From an uncultured Bulleidia sp. (GTDB taxonomy: Bacteria > Bacillota_I > Bacilli_A > Erysipelotrichales > Erysipelotrichaceae), in assembly GCA_934725105.1 (NCBI GenBank), contig CAKVBD010000038.1:1-21326 (forward strand): a stretch of DNA of 21,326 bases, read 5' to 3'. A model generated the notes under the pieces. The model saw only the letters and a list, made by a program, of their open reading frames with translations, made no database searches and had not been told where the DNA came from. Of this stretch, positions 7,534 to 15,189 are shown one piece after another. Numbering within the stretch: position 1 is the first letter of the stretch; each line of letters opens with the position of its first letter. A program made the position numbers and the translations under genes.

Positions 7534-7829
7534 TCAAATGACATGGACTCTCCATCTGTTCCAGGGAAAGAAACCGTCATAACATTCTTAACGATTTTGT
7601 AGGAAGCAGACTGATCACCAATACTAATGACACCATCTCCATACGTACATGCCTTTTCTTCACCATCTGCAACCATTGTACAAGTTCCATCATCTTTCAA
7701 GTCAAAATACGTATCTTCATTCAATCCACCACTGTAAGACTGATAATAATACTTTCCACTCACCCCGTCACTGGAACATCCAGCTAACATAATAGATGCC
7801 AATAAAATACTCACTGATAATTTTTTCAT
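7524..7829 (-). CDS. Small secreted lipoprotein
   Basis: A 101-residue predicted lipoprotein. The signal peptide MKKLSVSILLASIMLAGC ends in the lipobox LAGC, so Cys18 would be lipidated and the mature protein anchored outside the membrane. The mature part (GKYYYQSY..., YFDLKDDGTCTMV, KACTYGDGVISI) reads as alternating short strands, resembling small beta-barrel or sandwich lipoproteins of Bacillota. I do not recognise a named family. Its ATG overlaps the stop codon of the nucleoside kinase gene (ATGA), so it is the last gene of the leftward ppk operon. Two mature cysteines (in GTCTMV and KACTYG) could form a disulfide. Confidence 0.82.
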   Translation of the reverse strand: MKKLSVSILLASIMLAGCSSDGVSGKYYYQSYSGGLNEDTYFDLKDDGTCTMVADGEEKACTYGDGVISIGDQSASYKIVKNVMTVSFPGTDGESMSFEKK

Positions 7830-9487
7830 GATGCTATGATACTACCTCCAATAAACTCTCGAATGATCGAATTATTTGCGATACAAGAATCATCTTGTAT
7901 TGTCACAAAGAAGTCAAGGAATCTTAACATTCTCTGTGCTTCTGCATATTGCTCCGATGCATACGAAATTCTTTTTAATAATGGTTCAGCATATTTCTTC
8001 AATACTGCTAATTCATAAATACATGAACTATTAAAAAATACATCCGCTTCTCCATTATAAGGGAAAATATTCTTTTCTTCACCTTTTCTTACAGAATACC
8101 ATGATGCAATCGTATCTGCAGCACTCACATTTCTTGTACGATAGTCTCTTACCATTCTACGCAGCATTCTTGCATCTGTTGTTGGAATACGATGATATCT
8201 ATCAATTGTTAACTGTGTTAAAGGACTAATATAGATTTTAAACTTCTCTTTATCATCAATCCCTTTTGTCAGTTCAGGATTCAATCCGTGAATTCCTTCA
8301 ATCACAATCAACTGATCCTCATGTAATTGTGTAATTCTCTCTCCATATTCCTTTTCCCCTTTTACAAAGTTATATGTTGGTAGATCTACAACTTCATGGC
8401 GCAATAAAGCATTCATCTGTTCTGTAAATAAATCTACGTCCACAGCACTCAACGCTTCAAAATCTTTCGTACCATCCTGCTGCACAGGAAGATCATTTCG
8501 ATTGATAAAATAATCATCCGTTCCAAGATACAATGGATTCAATCCCAACACCTGCAATTGAATACATAAACGCTTGGCAAATGATGTCTTACCTGAAGAA
8601 GAAGGTCCTGCAATCAATACGATCTTTTTTGCCTTGTCATGAATTTCTTTTGCGATGTCTGCAATCTTCTTTTCATGCAGTGCTTCGCTTAAAAGAATCA
8701 TATTTTTAGCATCATCAGAAAGAATTCTTTCATTCAGATCACTCACTTTCTGAATATGCATGAGTTTTTCCCACGTCTTTTCTTCAGAAAAAGCTTCATA
8801 CAGAAGATTCTGTTCCTCAAATGTTGGAACAATCAATGGATTGGCAGGATGTGGAAAACGTAATACGATTCCTCTACGATACGCATGTAAATCAAATGCA
8901 TACAAGTATCCTGTAGAAGGCAACAAGTATTGATAAAACAAATGCTGGGTATCATCTAAAGTAGAAACAAACGCTTCACGAACATCATATGCCGTTTGAA
9001 TGATGCGAGATTCATACTGCCACGCATTGTGCTTCTCAATATCATTCAATAATGCATCTCTACTCTTTTTCGTCTGTAGAATTGGCAGATCAGCCTGCAC
9101 TAGATCATGCATTCTCTTTTCAATCTTGACAATCAGTTCATCCTTTGACATTTCACTATGATATATCGTTGTAAAAATACCTTTTGAAATGGAATTGGCA
9201 ATATGTACTGTTGTATCTTCTTTCGTCACATCCCGAATTGCCTTTAAGTATAAAAGAATCAAAGTATTCTGATAACTCATATTGGCATACGAATTTCTAA
9301 GATCAAATAATTCAATCTCCGCATCTTGTGTAATTGGTGTATTCAGTCGTTCATAATGATGATTCACTTTACACGCAAGGATTGGAAAAGCAAAAGAAAG
9401 GTGCTTGATTAGCTGTGCACAGCTAACACCTTCCTCAACTGTTTTCTCAATGATTTTTCCCTCCGGACTTTTTACTGTCAGTTTCAT
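7826..9487 (-). CDS. Nucleoside (uridine-type) kinase with N-terminal TGS domain
   Basis: A 553-residue fusion protein. Residues 1-65 (MKLTVKSPEGK...) are a TGS domain, followed by a region like the second additional domain of threonyl-tRNA synthetase. From about residue 285 there is a P-loop kinase of the uridine kinase/phosphoribulokinase family: Walker A GPSSSGKT at 294-301, TDDYF, and IVIEGIHGLN as the Walker B/lid region. This architecture is known from Bacillota and Bacteroidota genomes and is usually annotated as nucleoside or uridine kinase. The ATG at 9487 is preceded by GAGG seven bases upstream and gives a clean TGS start. It overlaps the 3' end of ppk by 41 nt, so the two are translationally coupled. 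Substrate preference is not proven. Confidence 0.85.
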   Translation of the reverse strand: MKLTVKSPEGKIIEKTVEEGVSCAQLIKHLSFAFPILACKVNHHYERLNTPITQDAEIELFDLRNSYANMSYQNTLILLYLKAIRDVTKEDTTVHIANSISKGIFTTIYHSEMSKDELIVKIEKRMHDLVQADLPILQTKKSRDALLNDIEKHNAWQYESRIIQTAYDVREAFVSTLDDTQHLFYQYLLPSTGYLYAFDLHAYRRGIVLRFPHPANPLIVPTFEEQNLLYEAFSEEKTWEKLMHIQKVSDLNERILSDDAKNMILLSEALHEKKIADIAKEIHDKAKKIVLIAGPSSSGKTSFAKRLCIQLQVLGLNPLYLGTDDYFINRNDLPVQQDGTKDFEALSAVDVDLFTEQMNALLRHEVVDLPTYNFVKGEKEYGERITQLHEDQLIVIEGIHGLNPELTKGIDDKEKFKIYISPLTQLTIDRYHRIPTTDARMLRRMVRDYRTRNVSAADTIASWYSVRKGEEKNIFPYNGEADVFFNSSCIYELAVLKKYAEPLLKRISYASEQYAEAQRMLRFLDFFVTIQDDSCIANNSIIREFIGGSIIAS

Positions 9488-11600
9488 GATTATACCTCGT
9501 CTTAAACGCAACAGTATCTTCTCTTACATTTTTAACCGGAATCGAACTTGTAGCTTCAGGCAATAAACGCATCATGGCAAGCTGTGAATTCACTGGTGCA
9601 TCTCCACGATTGATCTTGCGATATCTACCTGTATTACTCATGATTCTTGCTTTCGTATTATCTCTAAATGCAAGTTCAAGATATTGATGGATCTGTTCTT
9701 TGACATGAGCATCTTCAATTGGGCATGCAACTTCAACTCTTCTTTCAGTATTTCTTGTCATAAAATCTGCGGAAGAAATATACATTTTCTCACTCTCACC
9801 AGAACCAAAGATATAGATTCTTGAATGTTCCAGGAATCTTCCAACAATGGAAATGATTTCAATATTGTCTGTTTTTCCTTCAATACCTGGCAAAATACAA
9901 GAAATACCACGAACGATCAATTTCACTTTCACACCAGCTAAAGATGCTTCATGTAGTCTCTCTATAATATCTTCATCTGTAATAGAATTCAACTTACAAG
10001 TAATCACACCTTGTTGCCCTTTAGCAATTTCCTGATCCATCAATGAAAGAATTGTACTCTTCAAAGAAACAGGAGCAACAAGCAATGTACTATATTTACC
10101 ATCCAGTCTGCCAATTGCCATATTCGCAAAGAAAGAAACTACATCTTTTACAATATCTGCACGGGAAGTAATATACGCTAGATCTGTATATGATTTCGCA
10201 GTATTTTCATTAAAGTTACCTGTCGCAATCAATGCAACGTGTTCTGGTTTAGATGCAATGATCTTTGTGATCAGACATACTTTTGAATGCACTTTATATC
10301 TCTCAAAGCCATAGATAACATTACATCCCGCATCTTCCAGCTTTTCAGAATAGTCAATATTATTCTGTTCATCAAATCTAGCTTTCAGTTCAATCAAAAC
10401 ATCTACTTCTTTTCCATTTTCTGCAGCCTGACATAGATAATCCACAAGTCTTGCACGGGAAGCTAAACGATAAATTGTAATCTTGATGGAGACTGTTTTA
10501 GGATCATTTGCTGCTTCCTTGACAAGCTGTAAAAATGGATCCATAGATTCATATGGATAATGTAAAAGTATATCTTTTTCTTGTACCTGATGAAACAATG
10601 ACTGTTTATAGTTAAATGCTGCTGATAGCTTTGGCGTATAGGATGGATATGTAACTTTCTCTTTAACTTCTTTATCCACTAGATTTTCAAGAGAAAAGAC
10701 ATACTTCATATTCATTGGAACAGCACTTGTAAACATTTCTCTTCTCGTAATCTTGAGATTTGTTAAAAGATATTTCATAAAAGAATTGGATGGTTTACTA
10801 GATACAGTTAGCATTGTAACGTTCATCTTTTTTCTTTCCTTTAATACTTTTTCCATCTTTTTACGATAGTCAAGAATATCTTCAAATGCTTCATCATCTG
10901 CATCTACATATGCACTTCTCGCAACTGTTAATTTCAATGTTTCATTCACTGAATATTCATCAAAGATCGAAGTCAGCTGATATGCCAGTAAATCTTCTAC
11001 ATGAACAAAGCGAAATTTCTTCTTGTGTGGCAGAACAATAATTTGCGGTAATGATTGTGGTACCGCAACAAAGCAATAGGATGTGCGTCCCTTCTTTTTC
11101 ATATCCGCAGTGATATATGTAATATGATTCTGCAGATTTGGGAATGGATGATGGGTATCAACAATCTGTGGATTAATTAAAGGAGCAATATAAGACTTGT
11201 AATACTTCTTCAAGAATTTCATTTCTTCTTTACTACAATCTTTCATCGCAAGATCTTCAATACCTTCTCGCATCAAATCTTTTCTCAATTCTTCATAGAT
11301 CTTGTCTCTTTTTTTACAGCCTCTTTTCGCAACAGGATAAATTGCATCCATCTGTTCTGCAGGTGTCAAGCCAGATTTATTATCTATCTTACTCATCTTT
11401 GCATTTTTCATATCCCACAAAGAACCAACACGAACACGGAAAAACTCTTCTAGATTAGAAGAGAAAAAATAAACAGATTTCAGTTTTTCAAGCAAAGGAA
11501 CGGAAGGGTCTTTTGCTTCATTTAAAACACGGTCATTAAATCTCAACCAAGATAATTCTCGATTACATGTATAACCATCTTTATAAATATTCTTCTGCAT
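9447..11600 (-). CDS. ppk1: Polyphosphate kinase 1
   Basis: A 717-residue, full-length Ppk1 that reversibly transfers the ATP gamma-phosphate to inorganic polyphosphate. The N-terminal block NRELSWLRFNDRVLNEA (residues 13-29) and HHPFPNLQNHITYIT (150-164) are diagnostic. The catalytic, autophosphorylated histidine is H438 in YKVHSK, next to IATGNFNENTAKSYTD. A second active-site histidine lies in GRFLEHSR, followed by ERRVEVACP. GGGGTGAG five bases before the ATG fixes the start. It follows the GNAT gene by 4 nt and overlaps the nucleoside kinase gene by 41 nt. No exopolyphosphatase gene is visible nearby. Confidence 0.97.
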   Translation of the reverse strand: MQKNIYKDGYTCNRELSWLRFNDRVLNEAKDPSVPLLEKLKSVYFFSSNLEEFFRVRVGSLWDMKNAKMSKIDNKSGLTPAEQMDAIYPVAKRGCKKRDKIYEELRKDLMREGIEDLAMKDCSKEEMKFLKKYYKSYIAPLINPQIVDTHHPFPNLQNHITYITADMKKKGRTSYCFVAVPQSLPQIIVLPHKKKFRFVHVEDLLAYQLTSIFDEYSVNETLKLTVARSAYVDADDEAFEDILDYRKKMEKVLKERKKMNVTMLTVSSKPSNSFMKYLLTNLKITRREMFTSAVPMNMKYVFSLENLVDKEVKEKVTYPSYTPKLSAAFNYKQSLFHQVQEKDILLHYPYESMDPFLQLVKEAANDPKTVSIKITIYRLASRARLVDYLCQAAENGKEVDVLIELKARFDEQNNIDYSEKLEDAGCNVIYGFERYKVHSKVCLITKIIASKPEHVALIATGNFNENTAKSYTDLAYITSRADIVKDVVSFFANMAIGRLDGKYSTLLVAPVSLKSTILSLMDQEIAKGQQGVITCKLNSITDEDIIERLHEASLAGVKVKLIVRGISCILPGIEGKTDNIEIISIVGRFLEHSRIYIFGSGESEKMYISSADFMTRNTERRVEVACPIEDAHVKEQIHQYLELAFRDNTKARIMSNTGRYRKINRGDAPVNSQLAMMRLLPEATSSIPVKNVREDTVAFKTRYNHETDSKKSGGKNH

Positions 11601-11604
11601 CGTC

Positions 11605-12021
11605 TCACCCCTTTATTTCATACACGTATAACATTACATCTCCATTGTAAAATTGTTGTAAAAAGCCTGTATTATCTAACACTTTCTTAGAATTCACATT
11701 GTTTTTATCAACTCTTGCATACAATTTCGTAATATTCAGTTTTTTACATTCCTCTAGTAAGAGTTTTACACCTCTATACATATATCCTTTGTGTTGATAT
11801 GCGTGTTTTGTACGATATCCAATTTCATAAGTTCCATCACTTCTTTCATAGATCTGGATAATTCCTACAAGAATATCTGCATCAAAGATTCCGTATGTTA
11901 TATGCTTTAATAATGACTGATACAGAATCATTGCCTGCATCTCATTCAATGTTGATTCATATAGATCTTCCAGCTGCTTCGCATCGCCTTCTTTTAATGT
12001 ACGTAATTGAATATTTGTCAT
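11605..12021 (-). CDS. GNAT-family N-acetyltransferase
   Basis: A 138-residue single-domain acetyltransferase. The GNAT fold is visible as N-terminal IQLRTLKEGDAKQL, strand IGIIQIYER..YEIGYRTKHAYQHKGYM (motif A, an atypical acetyl-CoA loop around QHKGYMYRG), and motif B, KLYARVDKNNVNSKKVLDNTGF. The last part resembles RimJ/RimL-type acetyltransferases that modify protein N-termini or small molecules. The substrate is unknown. It is the first gene of the GNAT-ppk1-kinase-lipoprotein operon, 4 nt from ppk1. It shares a short divergent intergenic region with the pyridoxal kinase gene. Confidence 0.85.
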   Translation of the reverse strand: MTNIQLRTLKEGDAKQLEDLYESTLNEMQAMILYQSLLKHITYGIFDADILVGIIQIYERSDGTYEIGYRTKHAYQHKGYMYRGVKLLLEECKKLNITKLYARVDKNNVNSKKVLDNTGFLQQFYNGDVMLYVYEIKG

Positions 12022-12050
12022 TTGAATTACTTTATTGTTTTTATTATACT
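12022..12050. promoter_or_regulatory. Overlapping divergent promoters
   Basis: Plus strand: TTGAAT (12022-12027), exactly 17 nt, then TATACT (12045-12050), driving the pyridoxal kinase gene with a start near 12057. Minus strand: a TATAAT (12048-12043) serves the acetyltransferase/ppk1 operon, with a poor -35. The two -10 boxes share bases, so initiation on the two strands should be mutually exclusive. Confidence 0.65.
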
Positions 12051-12083
12051 CCTGTCATATGATTAGATGCATGGAGAAATAGA

Positions 12084-12914
12084 ATGAAAAGAATCGTAAC
12101 AATGCAAGACATCTCATGTATTGGAAAATGTTCCCTGACCGTTGCACTTCCAATCATTTCCGCAATGGGAATTGAAACCGCAATTCTTCCAACTGCGGTA
12201 TTATCTACACATACAATGTTTAAAGGTTTTACATTCCATGATTTGACAAACGAATTAGAACCAATTATTTCTCACTGGAAAAAAGAAGAATTTACATTTT
12301 CCGCAATCTATACAGGATACTTAGGTTCCATGGAACAGATTGCTATCGCAAAGCACTTCATCGATACAACAGAAGGCAATCCACTTGTCATTGTTGATCC
12401 ATGTATGGCAGATGCGGGAAAACTATATACAGGATTCACACTTGAATTCGTTGAAGAAATGAAACATCTTTGTGAGAAAGCAGATATCATCTGTCCAAAT
12501 ATAACAGAAGCATGTCTTTTATTGCACCAGCCATATAAAGAATCATTTTCAGAAGAAGAAATCAAGAAAATGTTAAAGGAATTATGTAAATTTGGCAGTC
12601 AGAAAGCTATTATGACTGGCGTTTCTTTACAAGAAAATTCTATTGGTGCATATGGATATGATGCAAATACCAATACATATACCTATTATTTCACAGAAGA
12701 AGAAACACAGCACTTCCATGGTACTGGAGATATCTGGGCTTCCACATTAACAGGGTGTCTTGTTAATGGCAAATCTCTGCAGGAATCCATTCAGATTGCA
12801 TGTGATTTTGTAAAAGAATCCATTCATCTCACACTCCAGGAAGAAAATCATAATATCTATGGTGTAAACTTTGAACAAGCCATTCCATCATTAATCAAAC
12901 AATTATGCAAATAG
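12084..12914 (+). CDS. pdxK: Pyridoxal/pyridoxamine kinase
   Basis: A 276-residue ribokinase-fold enzyme that phosphorylates B6 vitamers using ATP. The start MKRIVTMQDISCIGKCSLTVALPIISAMG is typical of Bacillota pyridoxamine kinases. Other marks are VLSTHT near residues 39-44, IVDPCMAD near 103-110, ICPNITEA near 136-143 and the anion-hole motif FHGTGDIWAS with GTGD at 213-216, whose Asp is the catalytic base. GGAG upstream of the ATG supports the start. It is monocistronic, with its own promoter and terminator. ThiD-type hydroxymethylpyrimidine kinases are related, but the length and N-terminus favour PdxK/PdxY. Confidence 0.88.
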   Translation: MKRIVTMQDISCIGKCSLTVALPIISAMGIETAILPTAVLSTHTMFKGFTFHDLTNELEPIISHWKKEEFTFSAIYTGYLGSMEQIAIAKHFIDTTEGNPLVIVDPCMADAGKLYTGFTLEFVEEMKHLCEKADIICPNITEACLLLHQPYKESFSEEEIKKMLKELCKFGSQKAIMTGVSLQENSIGAYGYDANTNTYTYYFTEEETQHFHGTGDIWASTLTGCLVNGKSLQESIQIACDFVKESIHLTLQEENHNIYGVNFEQAIPSLIKQLCK

Positions 12915-12941
12915 AAAAGCACGGAAAACCCGTGCTTTTCT
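12913..12941 (+). terminator. Terminator of the pyridoxal kinase gene
   Basis: A perfect 12-bp stem AGAAAAGCACGG / CCGTGCTTTTCT (12913-12924 / 12930-12941) with a 5-nt loop begins inside the stop codon. The T-tract is part of the stem. The symmetric A/T flanks may let it also stop the converging DUF4190-like gene on the minus strand. Confidence 0.8.
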
Positions 12942-13010
12942 AAAAGAAAGGAATAATTATGTATACACGTAAAGTCTATATATAGTATAACATACATCCT
13001 TTCATTTGTG

Positions 13011-13619
13011 TCAGTATTTACTTACTTCAAGTACTTTATAGGATGCATTTTGATATGCTTCTACTTCATCAGAAGTAATAAATGCAAATACATCCTGCTT
13101 CATTGACTGTTGTGCACCAAGACTGTCCGCATAGACATAGTCGGTTGCCAGTCTACTGCCATCTGGATTCACTGCTTCAATCGTGATAGAAAATGATGCA
13201 GATTCATCACTCAGATTTGTAACCGTTACATTCAACGCAGAAGTTACCAAACCATATTCATCACTTTCTGCTTCAAAATTTCCAAGCTGTACATCCACAA
13301 CACTGCCAAGCAATGAATCTGTATTCTTTCCCGTTGCATCATCTGTGACTTGATCAATTTCTTTTCCTGCATCATCCAATGCCTTTGACCATGAGCTTTG
13401 CAAAGCAAGTGTAATTCCCATTGCCAATACGTTCATAACAATTGCGATAATTGTAAGAACTTTCTGATTCTTACGAAATAAAGCAACAACTCCAAGAACA
13501 AGACCAATCACCCCAAAAATAAACGCCGCATTGTTAATGATTGGAAGAAATGATAATGCCAGTCCAATGATTCCTAACACTAACGCCGCAATAGCCAATC
13601 CCTTTTTTTGTTTTTCCAT
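13011..13619 (-). CDS. DUF4190-like membrane protein with extracytoplasmic C-terminal domain
   Basis: A 202-residue protein. Three hydrophobic segments (about 6-25, 28-47, 54-74), rich in Gly/Ala/Leu/Ile, match the DUF4190-type N-terminal region (AIAALVLGIIGL...). A charged linker (about 80-105) leads to a domain of about 95 residues with strands such as ALNVTVTNLSDESASFSITIEAV and SYKVLEVSKY. This looks like the FxLYD/DUF4352-type immunoglobulin-like folds found outside the membrane in Bacillota. GAGG eight bases before the ATG sets the start. It lies 60 nt after the Ser/Thr kinase gene on the same strand and may be co-transcribed as a partner or substrate. Function unknown. Confidence 0.78.
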   Translation of the reverse strand: MEKQKKGLAIAALVLGIIGLALSFLPIINNAAFIFGVIGLVLGVVALFRKNQKVLTIIAIVMNVLAMGITLALQSSWSKALDDAGKEIDQVTDDATGKNTDSLLGSVVDVQLGNFEAESDEYGLVTSALNVTVTNLSDESASFSITIEAVNPDGSRLATDYVYADSLGAQQSMKQDVFAFITSDEVEAYQNASYKVLEVSKY

Positions 13620-13668
13620 TTTTTCTAACCTCTTCTTTTTTCTTATTGTAAAAGTTAGAAAGGAATGA

Positions 13669-13693
13669 TTGGTGTTCTATCAGGACACACCAA
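13669..13693 (-). other. Hairpin at the kinase stop codon
   Basis: A 7-bp inverted repeat TTGGTGT / ACACCAA spans the end of the kinase gene, with its tandem stops (TGA, TAG) in the loop. It has no T-run. It could be a weak attenuator or mRNA-end stabiliser between the kinase and DUF4190-like genes. Confidence 0.4.
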
Positions 13694-14696
13694 GCAACGC
13701 CTGAAAAACACCTTGCATTATTGCCGCCATAAACAATACACAACAACATGCAAATGAATATCCTAGAATACGTTTGATGATATTTTTATCGTGGATCCAT
13801 GGGAAATGATTGAATATTCCTGTCCACTCAGTAAAGACATCCACCCATCCTAGAACCATGAACAGGATTGTAAGACGCGCCAGAAAACAATAGACAGGAT
13901 TTGTCACAACATGGTCACCCACTAACACTTCTGAAGAAAAACTAATCAGCACAATGAAAAAATATCCAATGGAAGCAACAATCTTATGCCATTTCTTATC
14001 GCTGCGAAATCCTGGAATATTCATATAGGATTTCTTTTTTGTCTGTATGGAAGCGGCTCTTTTTAATTCTTCAATGGATTGATATCGATCATCAGGATTC
14101 ATATTCGTACAACGATTACTTACTTCAAGCATATTAATATCATCAGAAAACATTTCTTTAATCAACATGCCTAATGCATAAATATCTGTTCTAGTATCAC
14201 TCGCTCCAAATCCATACTGCTCAGGTGCTGCAATCCCATCCGTACCGAGCAGTACAGTATCTCTCGATTGATTTTTGACATACAGTTTTGCCGCATCATA
14301 ATCGATAATCTTAACAATACGGTTTTGATCAATCATGATATTGGATGGTTTAATATCACGATGAATGATTGATGGATCAGCATGATGCAGATAAGAAATA
14401 CCATCAAAGATCTGGTTCAGAATATCTTTTCTTTCATGCATTGAAATCTCATGAACCAATAGCTGTTCCAGTGTAATACCATCAATATATTCCTCTAAGA
14501 CAATGAGTTTTTCATTCTTTTCTTCGAATTGAATGATCTTAGGAATATGAATATCTGGATGCTGCTGCAGCCACGCAAAAACTGAAAGATGATAATTCTC
14601 CAAGGTTTTCAAGTAATAAAGTTCCCCCAATTCATCTTTCACGATTTTTTTATTCTCATTTACGATTCCAACCGTTTTATAATTTTCAATAAACAT
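13680..14696 (-). CDS. Membrane-anchored Hanks-type Ser/Thr protein kinase, atypical
   Basis: A 338-residue protein from the ATG at 14696. The N-terminal kinase domain (about 1-215) has the beta-3 lysine at K30 (YYLK), catalytic loop HRDIKPSN with D114, K116 and N119, PEQ in the APE position (157-160) and D171 in DIYALG. The glycine-rich loop is not recognisable, and the DFG motif is DYD (132-134), so catalysis is likely but nucleotide binding is unusual. Three or four membrane helices fill residues 237-335. There are no PASTA repeats, unlike PrkC/StkP. A divergent HTH gene starts 30 nt away, and a DUF4190-like gene follows. Targets are unknown. Confidence 0.85.
   Translation of the reverse strand: MFIENYKTVGIVNENKKIVKDELGELYYLKTLENYHLSVFAWLQQHPDIHIPKIIQFEEKNEKLIVLEEYIDGITLEQLLVHEISMHERKDILNQIFDGISYLHHADPSIIHRDIKPSNIMIDQNRIVKIIDYDAAKLYVKNQSRDTVLLGTDGIAAPEQYGFGASDTRTDIYALGMLIKEMFSDDINMLEVSNRCTNMNPDDRYQSIEELKRAASIQTKKKSYMNIPGFRSDKKWHKIVASIGYFFIVLISFSSEVLVGDHVVTNPVYCFLARLTILFMVLGWVDVFTEWTGIFNHFPWIHDKNIIKRILGYSFACCCVLFMAAIMQGVFQALLGVS
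14678..14683 (+). promoter_or_regulatory. Candidate -10 box for the divergent HTH gene
   Basis: A consensus TATAAT lies inside the first codons of the kinase gene on the opposite strand. A start near 14690 would leave a leader of about 36 nt carrying AGAAGGAA before the HTH ATG at 14726. The -35 region is weak. Confidence 0.45.
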
Positions 14697-14704
14697 GTAC
14701 AATC

Positions 14705-14713
14705 ATTTTAACA
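14705..14713 (-). promoter_or_regulatory. Extended -10 promoter of the kinase gene
   Basis: On the minus strand, TG-T-TAAAAT forms an extended -10. The predicted start near 14698 is two bases before the kinase ATG at 14696, which implies an almost leaderless mRNA. The in-frame TTG at 14702 would lie upstream of that start. It overlaps the leader of the HTH gene. Confidence 0.45.
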
Positions 14714-14725
14714 GAAGGAACACAT

Positions 14726-15148
14726 ATGAAAACACGTGATTTAGAAAATACACTCAACAAAGTTCAAGATACAAAATCTCTAAAACAATATATCCAAACG
14801 ATTCAGAATATCTCTTACGATGCATTTCATGAATATTTTAATCAGTTGATACAAGAAAAAAATCTCAACAGAAGTGAAATTATAGAACATTCTGGAATCG
14901 AGAGAACATATTGTTATCACATTCTCAATGGAACAAAAAATCCATCCAGAGATAAGATTCTTTGTCTATGTATTGCAGCAGGATGCAATCTTGAAGAAAC
15001 AAGAAGAGCATTAGAAATCAGCAGACAAGGTATTCTTTATGCCAAAAACACAAGAGATACCTATATTCAATATGCCATCAATCAACACTTATCTTTAATT
15101 GATACAAATATTCTTCTTTCCAAACACCAGGAAGCAATCTTAGAATAG
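14726..15148 (+). CDS. HTH (XRE-like) regulator divergent from the Ser/Thr kinase
   Basis: A 140-residue protein with a helix-turn-helix domain at about residues 33-90: YFNQLIQEKNLNRSEIIEHSG, then ERTYCYHILNGTKNPSRDKIL, the XRE-like recognition helix pattern. It is flanked by a 30-residue helical N-terminus and a helical tail of about 45 residues. AGAAGGAA five bases before the ATG is a good ribosome binding site. The gene is head-to-head with the kinase gene with a 29-nt gap, and the promoters overlap, so the regulator may control the kinase gene or be controlled by the kinase. That link is inferred from position alone. No clear terminator follows; the next gene converges 41 nt away. Confidence 0.82.
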   Translation: MKTRDLENTLNKVQDTKSLKQYIQTIQNISYDAFHEYFNQLIQEKNLNRSEIIEHSGIERTYCYHILNGTKNPSRDKILCLCIAAGCNLEETRRALEISRQGILYAKNTRDTYIQYAINQHLSLIDTNILLSKHQEAILE

Positions 15149-15189
15149 TTCTTACGCACCATGCAATCATTCCTTCAAGAAAATTATAC

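Noticed and set aside
12959..12985. Eight-codon frame preceded by AAAGG in the pdxK/DUF4190 gap
   Set aside because: It follows the pdxK terminator, has no convincing promoter, and a frame this short with a purine-rich upstream is expected by chance.
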